DNA of 6,105 nt. Origin: Rubrivirga sp. GTDB taxonomy: Bacteria; Bacteroidota; Rhodothermia; Rhodothermales; Rubricoccaceae. The DNA lies in assembly GCA_012269805.1 (NCBI GenBank), contig JAAXJP010000618.1, positions 1 to 6,105 of the forward strand, read 5' to 3'. The notes under the pieces were generated by a model. That model worked only from the letters and a program-made list of their open reading frames with translations, ran no database searches and had not been told where the DNA came from. The position numbers and the translations under genes were made by a program. Shown piece after piece: positions 6,069 through 6,105 of the stretch (its first letter is position 1; each line of letters starts with the position of its first letter).

Positions 6069-6105
6069 GCGAAGGGCAGGGAAGTTGAGAGGGACACTCC
6101 CAACC
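6069..6105 (-). promoter_or_regulatory. leader upstream of the protease start (partial)
   Basis: Only 37 bases upstream of the protease GTG are in the window. Read on the minus strand they are pyrimidine-rich next to the start (CTTCCCTGCCCTTCGC) with no AGGAGG-like sequence, consistent with Shine-Dalgarno-independent initiation in Bacteroidota. A short dyad GGGA-CAC-TCCC lies at 6091-6101. No -7/-33 promoter pair is visible; the promoter is probably beyond the right edge. Confidence 0.3.

Noticed and set aside
1..6105. CRISPR array, tRNA, rRNA, insertion sequence or phage genes
   Set aside because: No regularly spaced repeats, tRNA-like cloverleaf, rRNA sequence, transposase motif or phage protein was seen. 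The only repeats are the short ones listed.

Overview
The window is uniformly very GC-rich, with codon third positions almost all G or C. It carries two complete convergent genes. The rightmost gene (minus strand) encodes a secreted peptidase that ends in a type IX secretion (T9SS) type A sorting domain, a system confined to Bacteroidota and close relatives. T9SS cargo combined with such high GC, GTG starts and no Shine-Dalgarno sequences points, by inference, to a GC-rich Rhodothermota/Rubricoccaceae-type organism (Rubrivirga- or Rubricoccus-like). This is not a species identification.

Layout. Bases 1-270 hold no gene I can defend. They contain an extremely G/C-rich block with a 12-bp tandem repeat and a hairpin, then one small AT-richer patch that may be a promoter. 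Bases 271-2043 (+) encode a membrane histidine kinase: 7TM sensor, PAS, coiled coil, HisKA and HATPase_c. Bases 2044-2144 form a short convergent intergenic region with a strong 11-bp hairpin, probably a shared terminator. Bases 2145-6068 (-) encode a 1307-residue exported serine peptidase. The last 37 bases are upstream leader of that gene, and its promoter lies mostly outside the window.

The most notable item is the peptidase. One chain holds two separate subtilisin-like (S8) catalytic domains, each with a recognisable Asp-His-Ser triad and oxyanion Asn. They are joined by beta-rich accessory regions and an Asp-rich linker, with one signal peptide and one I9-like propeptide at the N terminus and one T9SS sorting domain at the C terminus. 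The second catalytic domain is divergent in motif and spacing.

The two genes are convergent, so they are not co-transcribed, and nothing in the sequence links the kinase to the protease. The kinase has no response regulator in view. Several long open frames, including one opposite nearly the whole protease gene, are explained by scarcity of A/T-rich codons and are not annotated.
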